From: Streptomyces sp. SirexAA-E
GTDB lineage: Bacteria; Actinomycetota; Actinomycetes; Streptomycetales; Streptomycetaceae
Direction: 5' to 3'
Length of the DNA: 64,000 nt
NCBI RefSeq assembly: GCF_000177195.2
Contig: NC_015953.1
Location: forward strand, 5,332,001 to 5,396,000
Below, piece after piece: positions 7,690 to 15,969 of this stretch. Under the pieces are notes generated by a model. That model did not search any database, was not told the origin of the DNA, and saw only the letters and a program-made list of their open reading frames with translations. The translations under genes were made by a program, and so were the position numbers. Numbering within the stretch: the first letter of the stretch is position 1; each line of letters starts with the position of its first letter.

Positions 7690-8173
7690 GACGCGCAAGG
7701 TCGCCCGGGTCGTCCTCCTCGACCCCGCGGACAGGATTCTGCTGCTGCACGGCTTCGAGCCGGACGAGCCGTCGACGCGCTGGTGGTTCACCCCGGGCGG
7801 CGGCCTGGAGGGTGAGGAGAGCCGGGAGGAGGCCGCGCTGCGGGAGCTCACCGAGGAGACCGGGATCAGGGACGTGGCCCTCGGGCCGCTGCTGTGGACC
7901 CGGAACTGCTCCTTCCCGTTCGACGGGCGGCGCTGGGAGCAGGACGAGTGGTACTACCTGGCGCGGACCGGGCGAGCGGTCACGGTCACCGACCGGAGCG
8001 GGTTCACCGAGCTGGAACGGCGCAGTGTCGCCGGCCTGAGGTGGTGGACCTCCGCCGAACTCCTGGCGACGCGTGAGACGGTGTACCCGACCAGACTCGC
8101 CGGACTGCTGCGCACGCTGCTCGACGAGGGACCACCACGCGATCCGCTGGTTCTCGCCCCCGAAATCGCCTAA
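7679..8173 (+). CDS. Nudix hydrolase
   Basis: A 164-residue protein with a complete Nudix box at about residues 41-63 (GGGLEGEE...REELTEETGI pattern: Gly, Glu, and REL-TEE-TG), which binds the metal for hydrolysis of a nucleoside diphosphate linked to another group. The region after the box (WTRNCSFPFDGRRWEQDEWYYLAR) does not tell me the substrate. The GTG at 7679 overlaps the end of sipZ by 11 nt, which suggests coupled translation. An upstream extension of the frame lies wholly within sipZ and is not used. Named mutT-like in related clusters, but 8-oxo-dGTP activity should not be assumed. Confidence 0.85.
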   Translation: MAAETRKVARVVLLDPADRILLLHGFEPDEPSTRWWFTPGGGLEGEESREEAALRELTEETGIRDVALGPLLWTRNCSFPFDGRRWEQDEWYYLARTGRAVTVTDRSGFTELERRSVAGLRWWTSAELLATRETVYPTRLAGLLRTLLDEGPPRDPLVLAPEIA

Positions 8174-8236
8174 TCCACCGGGGGCGGTCGCGGCTGACGC
8201 ACAATGGTGGGACGCACGGCTGAAGGGGAACATGCC

Positions 8237-8545
8237 ATGAGCGCCGAGGACCTCGAGAAGTACGAGACCGAGATGGAGCTGAAGCTCTACCGGGAGTACC
8301 GCGACGTCGTCGGTCTGTTCAAATACGTGATCGAGACCGAGCGTCGGTTCTACCTCACCAACGACTACGAGATGCAGGTGCACTCCGTCCAGGGCGAGGT
8401 CTTCTTCGAGGTCTCCATGGCCGACGCCTGGGTCTGGGACATGTACCGGCCCGCCAGGTTCGTCAAGCAGGTGCGTGTGCTCACGTTCAAGGACGTGAAC
8501 ATCGAGGAGCTCAACAAGAGCGACCTGGAGCTTCCGGGCGGCTGA
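8237..8545 (+). CDS. DUF2469 family conserved actinobacterial protein
   Basis: A 102-residue acidic protein, MSAEDLEKYETEMELKLYREYRDVV through TFKDVNIEELNKSDLELP, which I recognise as DUF2469, a small family nearly universal in actinobacteria and typically found beside yraN and yifB genes. It has no signal peptide, membrane segment or cofactor motif. Function unknown. The ATG at 8237 follows an AGGGGAA; an earlier in-frame GTG at 8204 would add 11 unconserved residues. It lies 63 nt after the Nudix gene. Confidence 0.88.
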   Translation: MSAEDLEKYETEMELKLYREYRDVVGLFKYVIETERRFYLTNDYEMQVHSVQGEVFFEVSMADAWVWDMYRPARFVKQVRVLTFKDVNIEELNKSDLELPGG

Positions 8546-8680
8546 CGGGGCTGCGGGCCCCGGCCCGGCTCGTCCCCTGTGAGGCGCTTGTTCTGCGGCC
8601 CCCGAAGTGCTCGTTTCCGGCTCCCGGAGTCCCTTTCGTCGGCTTTCTCCGGCTTGCTGTCACTCGTGCGGGCGGCCGGA

Positions 8681-8718
8681 GTATCCACATCGACGAGGTT
8701 ATCCACCAAGATCCACCG
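8681..8718 (+). other. Cluster of DnaA-box-like ATCCAC repeats upstream of yraN
   Basis: Three ATCCAC-containing nonamers occur in 38 nt: GTATCCACA (8681-8689), TTATCCACC (8699-8707) and AGATCCACC (8710-8718). The first two each match the E. coli DnaA box TTATCCACA at 8 of 9 positions. They lie in the 218-nt gap before yraN and may simply be repeats in its promoter region. Confidence 0.35.
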
Positions 8719-8763
8719 GCTTCCGCCGAACGCGGCAGAGTCGGTGCCGGAGGTGGTGCCGGG

Positions 8764-9123
8764 ATGAACGCACGGAGGGCACTCGGGCGGTACGGCGAGG
8801 ATCTGGCGGCGAGGCTGCTGACCGAAGCCGGGATGGCCGTGGTGGAGCGCAACTGGCGCTGTCGCACGGGAGAGATCGACATCGTCGCCACGGACGGCGA
8901 CGCGCTGGTCGTCTGCGAGGTGAAGACCCGCAGGTCGGGATCGTTCGAGCATCCGATGCAGGCGCTCACACCGGTCAAGGCCGACCGGCTGCGCAGACTG
9001 GCGGAGATCTGGCTCGCGCAGCACGGCGGTCCGCCGCCGGGCGGGGTCAGGATCGATCTGGTCGGCGTGGTCCTGCCCGGACGCGGAGCGCCCGTCACCG
9101 AGCATGTGCGGGGCGTGGCCTGA
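8764..9123 (+). CDS. YraN (UPF0102) family endonuclease-fold protein
   Basis: A 119-residue protein with the restriction-endonuclease-like fold of the YraN family. LGRYGEDLAARLLTEAGMAVVERNWRC is the N-terminal motif, followed by the active-site pattern GEIDIVA...VVCEVKTRRS (Asp, Glu, Lys). These are the PD-(D/E)xK residues; whether members cleave DNA is not settled. Its neighbours yifB (comM) and dprA both concern handling of incoming DNA, which hints at a role on branched or foreign DNA. The TGA overlaps the yifB ATG (TGATG). Confidence 0.9.
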   Translation: MNARRALGRYGEDLAARLLTEAGMAVVERNWRCRTGEIDIVATDGDALVVCEVKTRRSGSFEHPMQALTPVKADRLRRLAEIWLAQHGGPPPGGVRIDLVGVVLPGRGAPVTEHVRGVA

Positions 9124-10745
9124 TGGGGTTCGCGCGGGCGTGCTCGGTGGCGCTGGTGGGCGTCGAAGGCGTGGTGGTGGAGGTCCAAGCCGATCTGGAG
9201 CCTGGCGTGGCGGCGTTCACGCTGGTCGGACTGCCGGACAAGAGCCTGGTGGAGAGCCGCGACCGGGTCAGGGCGGCGGTCGTCAACTCCGGGGCCGAGT
9301 GGCCCCAGAAGAAGCTGACGGTGGGGCTGTCACCGGCCTCCGTACCCAAGGGAGGGTCGGGGTTCGACCTCGCCGTGGCGTGCTCGGTGCTCGGTGCCGC
9401 CGAGCGGATCGATCCGGCGGCCATCGCCGACGTGGTGATGATCGGGGAGCTGGGCCTGGACGGCCGGGTGCGCCCGGTGCGCGGTGTTCTGCCCGCGGTC
9501 CTGGCCGCGGCGGAGGCAGGGTACCGCCAGGTCGTGGTCCCGGAGCAGACCGCAGGAGAGGCCGCGCTGGTGCCGGGCGTCTCGGTCCTCGGCGTCCGGA
9601 GTCTGCGTCAGCTGATCGCGGTGCTCGCCGACGAGCCGGTGCCGGACGAGCCCGCCGCCGACCGGAGCCGGCCGGATCCGCTGCAGGCCGGGCTCATGCT
9701 GCCGGGCGCGGGTGTCGGAACCGGGCTGGTGGCGGGCGGTGGACGGAGGACGGGGCAGCCGCCCGACCTGGCGGACGTGGCCGGCCAGACCCGGGCCCGC
9801 ACCGCGCTGGAGGTGGCCGCGGCAGGTGGGCATCATCTGTTCCTCTCCGGCCCGCCGGGGGCGGGGAAGACGATGCTGGCCGAGCGGCTCACCGGAATCC
9901 TGCCGCCGCTGTCCCGGCGGGAATCCCTCGAAGTGACGGCGGTGCATTCCGTGGCGGGCATCCTCCCCCCGGGTGAACCGCTGGTCACCAGGGCGCCGTA
10001 CTGCGCCCCGCACCACTCGGCGACCATGCAGTCGCTGGTCGGCGGGGGCAACGGGCTGCCGCGGCCCGGCGCGGTCTCCCTGGCACACCGTGGAATCCTT
10101 TTTCTGGACGAGGCGCCCGAATTCTCCGGGCGCGCGCTGGACGCCCTGCGCCAGCCCCTGGAGTCCGGGCACGTGGTGGTCGCGCGTGCAGCCGGGGTGG
10201 TGCGGCTGCCGGCCCGGTTCCTGATGGTGCTGGCCGCCAATCCGTGTCCGTGCGGGCGGCACACCTTGACGGGTGCGGGGTGCGAGTGCCCGCCCTCGGC
10301 GGTCCGCCGCTACCAGGCACGGCTCTCCGGGCCCCTGCTGGACCGGGTGGACCTGCGGGTCGAGGTCGAGCCCGTGGGCAGGGCGGACCTGATGGGGGGC
10401 GGCGGCCGGGGGGAGTCCTCGGCGGAGGTCGCCGTGCGGGTGCGCGAGGCCAGGGTGCGGGCCGCCGAGCGGCTGGCGGGCACCCCTTGGACCACCAACA
10501 GCGAAGTACCCGGCCATGAGCTCCGGACCCGGCTGACCGCGGCCCCGGGCGCGCTGATGGCCGCCGAACGCGACATGGAGCGGGGCCTGCTGACAGCCCG
10601 GGGGCTGGACAGGGTGCTGCGCGTGGCGTGGACGCTCGCGGACCTCAGGGCCGCCGACCGTCCGGACGCCTCCGACATCGCGGTGGCTCTGGAGCTGCGT
10701 ACGGGGATCCACCGGGGAGTGCCACTGAAAGCCGGTGCGTCGTGA
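9123..10745 (+). CDS. YifB/ComM-type Mg-chelatase-like AAA+ ATPase
   Basis: A 540-residue protein with an N-terminal Lon-substrate-binding-like domain (FARACSVALVGVEGVVVEVQADLEPG), then the AAA+ module. It carries Walker A GPPGAGKTM, Walker B GILFLDEAPEF, the sensor region ANPCPCGRH with a Cys-rich insert (CECPPSAVRRYQARLSGPLLDRVD), and a C-terminal Mg-chelatase helical domain. The Vibrio ComM homologue is a hexameric helicase that promotes branch migration during natural transformation; the role in Streptomyces is not known. Start by TGATG coupling with yraN; the stop overlaps the dprA start by 4 nt. Confidence 0.92.
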   Translation: MGFARACSVALVGVEGVVVEVQADLEPGVAAFTLVGLPDKSLVESRDRVRAAVVNSGAEWPQKKLTVGLSPASVPKGGSGFDLAVACSVLGAAERIDPAAIADVVMIGELGLDGRVRPVRGVLPAVLAAAEAGYRQVVVPEQTAGEAALVPGVSVLGVRSLRQLIAVLADEPVPDEPAADRSRPDPLQAGLMLPGAGVGTGLVAGGGRRTGQPPDLADVAGQTRARTALEVAAAGGHHLFLSGPPGAGKTMLAERLTGILPPLSRRESLEVTAVHSVAGILPPGEPLVTRAPYCAPHHSATMQSLVGGGNGLPRPGAVSLAHRGILFLDEAPEFSGRALDALRQPLESGHVVVARAAGVVRLPARFLMVLAANPCPCGRHTLTGAGCECPPSAVRRYQARLSGPLLDRVDLRVEVEPVGRADLMGGGGRGESSAEVAVRVREARVRAAERLAGTPWTTNSEVPGHELRTRLTAAPGALMAAERDMERGLLTARGLDRVLRVAWTLADLRAADRPDASDIAVALELRTGIHRGVPLKAGAS

Positions 10746-11983
10746 ACGCCCCACGGAGCGGGGCCGGGGCCGGGACCGGAGCCGGCGGGTCGCGGGCCGG
10801 TGCGCCACGGGCCGGTGAGCCCCAGGCCGGGCCCGACCAGGAGCGCCGGGCCCGGGCCGCCCTGACCCGCGTCCTCGAACCCGGGGACGAGCGAGGGGGC
10901 CGCTGGCTCCGCGAGTTCGGTGCCGTCGAGCTGATGCGCCGCCTGACCTGCGCGGACGGCCAGGGCCCCACGCTCACGGGCGTGACGGCCCCACGGCTGA
11001 CGGGCTACCGGTTACGGGCCGCGACGGCCGACCCCGACGGGGACCTCGCGGCGGTGGACGCCGTCGGAGGGCGCTTCGTCTGTCCGGGCGACCGGGAATG
11101 GCCCAGCCAGTTGGACGATCTGGGGGACGCGCGGCCCGTCGGACTCTGGGTGCGGGGCATCCCCGACCTCCGCCTCTGGGCCCTGCGTTCGGTCGCGGTG
11201 GTCGGCGCCCGGGCCTGCACGCCGTACGGGGCACACATGGCGGCCACCCTCGGCGCGGGGCTGGCGGAGCGCGGCTGGGTGGTGGTCTCGGGTGCCGCCT
11301 TCGGGGTGGACGGGGCGGCCCACCGCGGCGCTCTGGGCGCCGGCGGGGCGACCCTGGCCGTCTTGGCCTGCGGGGTGGACGTCGCCTACCCGCGCGGTCA
11401 CGCGGAGCTGATCGGGCGCATCGTGGGGCAGGGGCTGGTGATCGGCGAGCTGGCGCCCGCGGAACACCCGACCCGCAGCCGGTTCATCCTGCGTAACAGG
11501 GTGATCGCCGCGCTCACCCGGGGGACCGTCGTGGTGGAGGCGGAGTACCGCAGCGGTTCGCTGGTGACCGCCCGGAACGCCCAGCGGCTGGGGCGCTGCA
11601 CCATGGGGGTGCCGGGGCCCGCCACGAGCGGACTCTCCGCCGGGGTGCACGAACTCCTGCGCGGCGAGGGGGTGCTGGTCACCGACGCCTGTGAAGTCGT
11701 CGAGCTGGTCGGTGAGATCGGTGATCTCGCCCCGGTCAGGCGAGGCCGCGTGCTGCCACGGGACCTGCTCGGCGCCGCCTGCGCACGTGTCCTGGACGCC
11801 CTGCCCCGGAAGGGGGCGATGGCCGGGCGCGACGTGGCCCGTGCCGCAGGGACGTCGACCGACGAAGCACTCGGTCGGTTGTACGAACTCCACTCACTGG
11901 GGTTCGTCGAACGTCAGGGCGACGGATGGAGATTGACGCCCGTACCCCCACGTGATGGGGATGTGCGGCGAGGCGGTACTTGA
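10742..11983 (+). CDS. dprA: DNA-processing protein DprA (Smf)
   Basis: A 413-residue protein whose Rossmann-like core shows the DprA motifs VAVVGARACTPYG, SGAAFGVDGAAHRGAL, TLAVLACGVDVAYPRGH, SRFILRNRVIAAL and VVEAEYRSGSLVTARNA. DprA binds single-stranded DNA and loads RecA in transformable bacteria. In Streptomyces, which are not known to be naturally competent, the role may be recombination after conjugation. A winged-helix-like C-terminal domain follows (PRKGAMAGRDVARAAGTSTDEALGRLYELHSLGFVERQG). The first 45 residues are Gly/Ala-rich linker. GTG start by 4-nt overlap with yifB. Confidence 0.93.
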   Translation: MNAPRSGAGAGTGAGGSRAGAPRAGEPQAGPDQERRARAALTRVLEPGDERGGRWLREFGAVELMRRLTCADGQGPTLTGVTAPRLTGYRLRAATADPDGDLAAVDAVGGRFVCPGDREWPSQLDDLGDARPVGLWVRGIPDLRLWALRSVAVVGARACTPYGAHMAATLGAGLAERGWVVVSGAAFGVDGAAHRGALGAGGATLAVLACGVDVAYPRGHAELIGRIVGQGLVIGELAPAEHPTRSRFILRNRVIAALTRGTVVVEAEYRSGSLVTARNAQRLGRCTMGVPGPATSGLSAGVHELLRGEGVLVTDACEVVELVGEIGDLAPVRRGRVLPRDLLGAACARVLDALPRKGAMAGRDVARAAGTSTDEALGRLYELHSLGFVERQGDGWRLTPVPPRDGDVRRGGT

Positions 11984-12232
11984 CCTGAAGCATTCGGGTG
12001 AAAAGGTGATGCCGATGACCTCGGGAGCACCCGGCGGGGCTGCGGGGGCCGGTGTGCGCGGTGACCGTCCCGTCCCCGGCCATGTCCGAAGGTGTGTCTC
12101 AGGGGCCGGAATCGCACGGTACGGTGCCCGCTCCTGTGCACACCGCAACACTTCAGTCACGCTACGCTCGCAAGGATCCCGCCCCAGAGACACGTCCCCA
12201 GCACCAGACAGCAGAACGGCTCAAGGCACCAC

Positions 12233-13069
12233 ATGCCCCAGCACACCTCCGGGTCTGACCGCGCGGCAGTACCACCGGCTGCGCGTGGCACTGTGCGCCC
12301 TCCTGCCCCCTCCTCGCTCGACGAGTTGTGGCGTTCCTACAAGTCGACGGGTGACGAGCGGCTGCGGGAGCAGCTGATCCTGCACTACTCGCCCCTGGTG
12401 AAGTACGTCGCCGGCCGGGTCAGTGTGGGGCTGCCGTCCAACGTGGAGCAGGCGGACTTCGTCTCCTCCGGGGTCTTCGGACTGATCGACGCCATCGAGA
12501 AGTTCGACCTCGAACGCGCCATCAAGTTCGAGACGTACGCGATCACCCGGATCCGTGGGGCGATGATCGACGAACTCCGGGCCCTGGACTGGATCCCCCG
12601 GTCCGTGCGTCAGAAGGCACGCAACGTCGAACGCGCCTACGCCACGCTGGAGGCGCAGCTGCGGCGCACCCCGACGGAGGCCGAGGTCGCCGCCGAGATG
12701 GGGATCGCCCTGGAGGAACTGCACTCCGTTTTCAGCCAGTTGTCGCTGGCCAACGTGGTGGCGCTGGAGGAGCTGCTGCATGTCGGCGGGGAGGGCGGTG
12801 ACCGGCTGAGCCTGATGGACACCCTTGAGGACACCGCGGCCGACAACCCGGTCGAGATCGCTGAGGACCGGGAACTCAGACGGATGCTCGCCCGCGCCAT
12901 CAACACACTCCCGGAGCGCGAGAAGACCGTCGTCACCCTCTACTACTACGAGGGCCTCACCCTCGCCGAGATCGGCAACGTCCTCGGTGTCACCGAGAGC
13001 AGGGTCAGCCAGATCCACACCAAGTCGGTGCTCCAGCTCCGGGCGAAGCTGGCCGACGCCGGACGCTGA
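12233..13069 (+). CDS. whiG: Sporulation sigma factor WhiG (FliA-type sigma-28)
   Basis: A 278-residue sigma factor beginning MPQHTSGSDRAAVPPA. Region 2 runs from about residue 30 to 110 (LWRSYKSTGDERLREQLILHYSPLVKYVAGRV, then FETYAITRIRGAMIDELR). Region 3 follows, and region 4 carries the helix-turn-helix LTLAEIGNVLGVTESRVSQIH. It is nearly identical, from memory, to WhiG of S. coelicolor, which commits aerial hyphae to sporulation by activating whiH and whiI. In that species BldD represses whiG and the anti-sigma factor RsiG with c-di-GMP holds the protein inactive. The leader has a TACGCT (12165-12170) as a possible -10 element and a TCAC half-site beside it, too little to call a BldD site. 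Confidence 0.96.
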   Translation: MPQHTSGSDRAAVPPAARGTVRPPAPSSLDELWRSYKSTGDERLREQLILHYSPLVKYVAGRVSVGLPSNVEQADFVSSGVFGLIDAIEKFDLERAIKFETYAITRIRGAMIDELRALDWIPRSVRQKARNVERAYATLEAQLRRTPTEAEVAAEMGIALEELHSVFSQLSLANVVALEELLHVGGEGGDRLSLMDTLEDTAADNPVEIAEDRELRRMLARAINTLPEREKTVVTLYYYEGLTLAEIGNVLGVTESRVSQIHTKSVLQLRAKLADAGR

Positions 13070-13128
13070 CGGACCGGCTTCGGCCACCCGGTCAGGGACG
13101 GGCACCTTCCTCCGGACCCCCGCCGCCG

Positions 13129-13140
13129 TAGAGTGGTCAG
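13129..13140 (+). promoter_or_regulatory. Promoter -10 element for a probably leaderless TetR gene
   Basis: TAGAGT at 13129-13134 ends 6 nt before the GTG start at 13141, so transcription would begin at or within a base or two of the start codon. No Shine-Dalgarno sequence is present. Confidence 0.5.
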
Positions 13141-13719
13141 GTGCCCAGGATTCGAGCGGCCTCCGTGGCCGAGCACCGGACCATGCAGCGCGGCGCCCTC
13201 CTGGACGCCGCGCGTTCCCTGCTGTCCGAGGGCGGTACGGAAGCGCTGACCTTCCCCGCCCTCGCCGAACGCACGGGACTCGCCAGATCCTCCGTCTACG
13301 AGTACTTCCGGTCCCGGGCGGCAGTGGTCGAGGAGCTCTGCGCCGTCGACTTCCCCGTGTGGGCGGCGGAGGTCGAGAACGCCATGGCCGGCGCGGCCAC
13401 CCCCGAGGGGAAGATCGAGGCCTATGTGCGCCGCCAACTCGACCTGGTCGGGGACCGGCGGCACCGCGCGGTCGTCGCGATCTCCGCGAGCGAACTGGAC
13501 GCCGGGGCCCGGGAGAAGATCCGGGCCGCGCACGGCGGGTTGATCGCCATGATCGTCGAGGCACTGGGCGACCTCGGCCACACCGAGCCGAGGCTGGCCG
13601 CGATGTTGCTCCAGGGCTCGGTGGACGCCGCCGTGCGCCGTATCGAGATGGGTGTCGAGGAGCCCGGCTCGGTCGCCGACACCGCCGTGGCGATGGTCCT
13701 GCGCGGCGTGCGGGGCTGA
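13141..13719 (+). CDS. TetR family transcriptional regulator
   Basis: A 192-residue one-component repressor. The N-terminal domain has the TetR helix-turn-helix (RGALLDAARSLLSEGGTEALTFPALAERTGLARSSVYEYFRSRAAVVEEL, residues about 16-65). The C-terminal ligand and dimer domain has no motif that names a ligand. It is transcribed alone between whiG and the convergent M23 peptidase gene. The apparent absence of a leader, with a -10 element 6 nt before GTG, suggests a leaderless mRNA. The target is not evident; its own promoter is the usual first guess. Confidence 0.9.
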   Translation: MPRIRAASVAEHRTMQRGALLDAARSLLSEGGTEALTFPALAERTGLARSSVYEYFRSRAAVVEELCAVDFPVWAAEVENAMAGAATPEGKIEAYVRRQLDLVGDRRHRAVVAISASELDAGAREKIRAAHGGLIAMIVEALGDLGHTEPRLAAMLLQGSVDAAVRRIEMGVEEPGSVADTAVAMVLRGVRG

Positions 13720-13766
13720 CACCGCCCTCCCGGCGGGACCCCGGCCCCGAGCGGAACCCGGTGTCC

Positions 13767-13879
13767 GCGTCGACCACGCCACTCGCGCCCGCGTCGACCA
13801 CGCCTCTGGGCCCCGTCATGTCCCTCGCCGCCGTCGTTGCCTTTCGCGCCCGTCGTGCCCGCCGTGCCTTTCGCGCCCG
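13767..13879. repeat. Short direct repeats at the 3' end of the M23 peptidase gene
   Basis: GCGTCGACCACGCC occurs at 13767-13780 and 13791-13804, 24 nt apart. TGCCTTTCGCGCCCG occurs at 13838-13852 and 13865-13879, 27 nt apart and therefore in frame. The second pair encodes part of the Arg/Gly-rich tail of the peptidase; the first pair lies beyond its stop codon. Confidence 0.7.
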
Positions 13880-14658
13880 CCGCGTGCGCCGCGTGCTCCG
13901 CGGCGGCGCGGCGCCGCACGGCTGGCTCGCGACGGCTGCGGTACGGCCTGCGGTACCGGTACGCCGAACACCGGCAGCAGCCGGGAGGGTCCCCGCAGCA
14001 GCAAGGACCGCGGCAGCAGGGACAGCGGATCCAGGTAGGTGTCCTCGCGTCGCAGCCCCCAGTGCAGACAGCGCGCCGTGCAATGGGAGGCCCCCGGCCC
14101 GGTCGTACCCACCAGCTGCCCGGCCGTCACCTCGTCGCCCTTCGCTACGTGCGCCCGCACCGGTTCGTACGTGAAGCGCAGCGGTGGGTCGCCGCTGCCC
14201 GTCACCTCGACCGCGACGACTCCGCGCCCCGCCACCTGCCCCGCGAACGAGACCCGGCCCGGCGCGGCCGCCCGCACCACGGCGCCCGTCCCGGCGGCGA
14301 GGTCGACCCCACGGTGCCCCGGGCCGTACGGGTTCTCGGACGGCTCCCATCCCCGTACGACCCGGGGCCGGCCGGCGAGCGGCCAGGCACGGCCGCCGTC
14401 GAAGGCGGCCCCGGACCGGACCGCGCCCCGGGCGGGCGTCCCCCCTGCCGCACCCGCCCGGGGCGCCTGGGCGGCCCGGACGCCCGACGCGGCGGCCGGC
14501 CCCGACGCCGGCGGCAGAACCACCAGCAGCAGAACCGCGGCCAGGGCCACCACGCCCGCACGGCGCCCGTGGCCCGCACCCCTCCCGCGCCGGGTCGCAG
14601 CCGGTGCGGGAGGCCCCGACCGGCCCGCGCCCGCCGTCACTTCGCGTGTTCGTCGCAT
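13816..14658 (-). CDS. Secreted M23 family peptidase (LytM-type cell wall hydrolase)
   Basis: A 280-residue protein with a basic N-terminus and signal-like hydrophobic segment (AGVVALAAVLLLVVLPPASGPAAASG). The LytM fold follows: GHRGVDLAAGTGAVVRAAAPGRVSFAGQVAGRGVVAVEV and SHCTARCLHWGLR. The zinc ligands are visible as HRGVD (His, Asp) and HWGLR (His). M23 enzymes cleave peptidoglycan cross-bridges. The last 45 residues form an Arg/Gly-rich tail (RRRGARGARGGRERHGGHDGRERQ) encoded over in-frame DNA repeats and look like run-on sequence past the natural end of the domain. It faces whiG-tetR and diverges from rpsB. Confidence 0.82.
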   Translation of the reverse strand: MRRTREVTAGAGRSGPPAPAATRRGRGAGHGRRAGVVALAAVLLLVVLPPASGPAAASGVRAAQAPRAGAAGGTPARGAVRSGAAFDGGRAWPLAGRPRVVRGWEPSENPYGPGHRGVDLAAGTGAVVRAAAPGRVSFAGQVAGRGVVAVEVTGSGDPPLRFTYEPVRAHVAKGDEVTAGQLVGTTGPGASHCTARCLHWGLRREDTYLDPLSLLPRSLLLRGPSRLLPVFGVPVPQAVPQPSRASRAAPRRRGARGARGGRERHGGHDGRERQRRRRGT

Positions 14659-14883
14659 GACCCGACGATCCCCCGGCCCGCCCTCCCGTGGGGATCACGG
14701 GCCGGATCTGTGGACGACCGGCCGGTTGTGGACATCGCCGTCACCCGGCACCCGGCGGGTCCCGTACACTTCTTCTGGCGATCCGGGTCACCGGGTCGAC
14801 TTCGCACGCCCCGCCACCTCCCTCTCAGCGGACGGTGGCCGCGCTCCTCGGTCCCTTGTGGCACGGCGCGTAGGGGCGTCAGG

Positions 14884-14907
14884 CGCGAGCGCAATCCTGC
14901 GCTCGCG
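14884..14907 (+). promoter_or_regulatory. Perfect hairpin in the rpsB leader
   Basis: CGCGAGCGCA (14884-14893) pairs with TGCGCTCGCG (14898-14907) around the loop ATCC. It ends 15 nt before the AAGGAG ribosome-binding site (14923-14928). It may be part of an autogenous S2 control element or the 3' end of a terminator for upstream transcription. Confidence 0.55.
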
Positions 14908-14935
14908 ACAACCGAGTACCTCAAGGAGTACGGCC

Positions 14936-15868
14936 ATGGCCGTCGTCACGATGCGGGAGCTGCTGGAAAGCGGCGTCCACTTCGGTCACCAGACCCGTCG
15001 TTGGAACCCGAAGATGAAGCGCTTCATCTTCACGGAGCGCAACGGCATCTACATCATCGACCTGCTCCAGTCGCTGTCGTACATCGACCGCGCCTACGAG
15101 TTCGTCAAGGAGACCGTCGCCCACGGCGGCTCCATCATGTTCGTGGGTACCAAGAAGCAGGCCCAGGAGGCCATCGCCGAGCAGGCGACGCGCGTCGGCA
15201 TGCCGTACGTCAACCAGCGTTGGCTCGGTGGCATGCTCACCAACTTCTCCACCGTCTACAAGCGCCTTCAGCGTCTGAAGGAGCTCGAGCTCATCGACTT
15301 CGAGGACGTGGCCGCCTCCGGCCTCACCAAGAAGGAGCTCCTGGTCCTCTCCCGCGAGAAGGCCAAGCTGGAGAAGACCCTCGGTGGTATCCGCGAGATG
15401 CAGAAGGTGCCGAGCGCCGTCTGGATCGTCGACACCAAGAAGGAGCACATCGCCGTCGGTGAGGCGCGCAAGCTCCACATCCCGGTCGTCGCGATCCTCG
15501 ACACCAACTGCGACCCCGACGAGGTCGACTACAAGATTCCGGGCAACGACGACGCGATCCGCTCCGTCACCCTGCTCACCCGCGTGATCGCCGACGCCGT
15601 CGCCGAGGGCCTCATCGCCCGTTCCGGTGCCGCCACCGGTGACTCGAAGCCGGGCGAGAAGGCCGCCGGCGAGCCCCTCGCCGAGTGGGAGCGCGACCTG
15701 CTCGAGGGCGAGAAGAAGGACGACGCGGAGGTCCAGTCCTCCGTCGAGACCGAGAAGGACGCCGACGCCGACGCGCAGCCGGCCGCCATCGCCGCCGAGC
15801 AGGCCGAGGCCCCCGCTGCCGAGGCCCCCGCCGCCGAGGCTCCGGCCGCGGACGCCGAGCAGGCCTGA
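14936..15868 (+). CDS. rpsB: 30S ribosomal protein S2
   Basis: A 310-residue protein beginning MAVVTMRELLESGVHFGHQTRRWNPKM, the S2 signature, with FVGTKKQAQEAIAEQATRVGMPYVNQRWLGGMLTNF in the middle and IPVVAILDTNCDPD further on. The C-terminal 45 residues are an Ala/Glu/Pro-rich tail (EQAEAPAAEAPAAEAPAAD) found in streptomycete S2 and encoded by a short imperfect repeat. ATG start at 14936 with AAGGAG 7 nt upstream. It is followed by a strong hairpin and then tsf. The usual bacterial order rpsB-tsf-pyrH-frr is kept. Confidence 0.97.
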   Translation: MAVVTMRELLESGVHFGHQTRRWNPKMKRFIFTERNGIYIIDLLQSLSYIDRAYEFVKETVAHGGSIMFVGTKKQAQEAIAEQATRVGMPYVNQRWLGGMLTNFSTVYKRLQRLKELELIDFEDVAASGLTKKELLVLSREKAKLEKTLGGIREMQKVPSAVWIVDTKKEHIAVGEARKLHIPVVAILDTNCDPDEVDYKIPGNDDAIRSVTLLTRVIADAVAEGLIARSGAATGDSKPGEKAAGEPLAEWERDLLEGEKKDDAEVQSSVETEKDADADAQPAAIAAEQAEAPAAEAPAAEAPAADAEQA

Positions 15869-15890
15869 CACCCGTCAGTCACGGCTGAAG

Positions 15891-15927
15891 ACGGCGGGGG
15901 CCGGTGCACAGGCACCGCCCCCGCCGT
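15891..15927 (+). terminator. Hairpin between rpsB and tsf
   Basis: ACGGCGGGGGC (15891-15901) pairs with GCCCCCGCCGT (15917-15927), extended inside by GGTGC with GCACC. This is a strong stem in the 101-nt gap, likely causing partial termination or protecting the rpsB 3' end. Confidence 0.75.
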
Positions 15928-15969
15928 TGACCCGTAGATCTTTCAGACTTCGAGAGAGAACCCAGACTC

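Noticed and set aside
12141..12180. A BldD operator in the whiG promoter
   Set aside because: Only one TCAC half-site next to TACGCT is visible, and the second half does not match. BldD control of whiG is known in S. coelicolor, but the site cannot be assigned here by eye.
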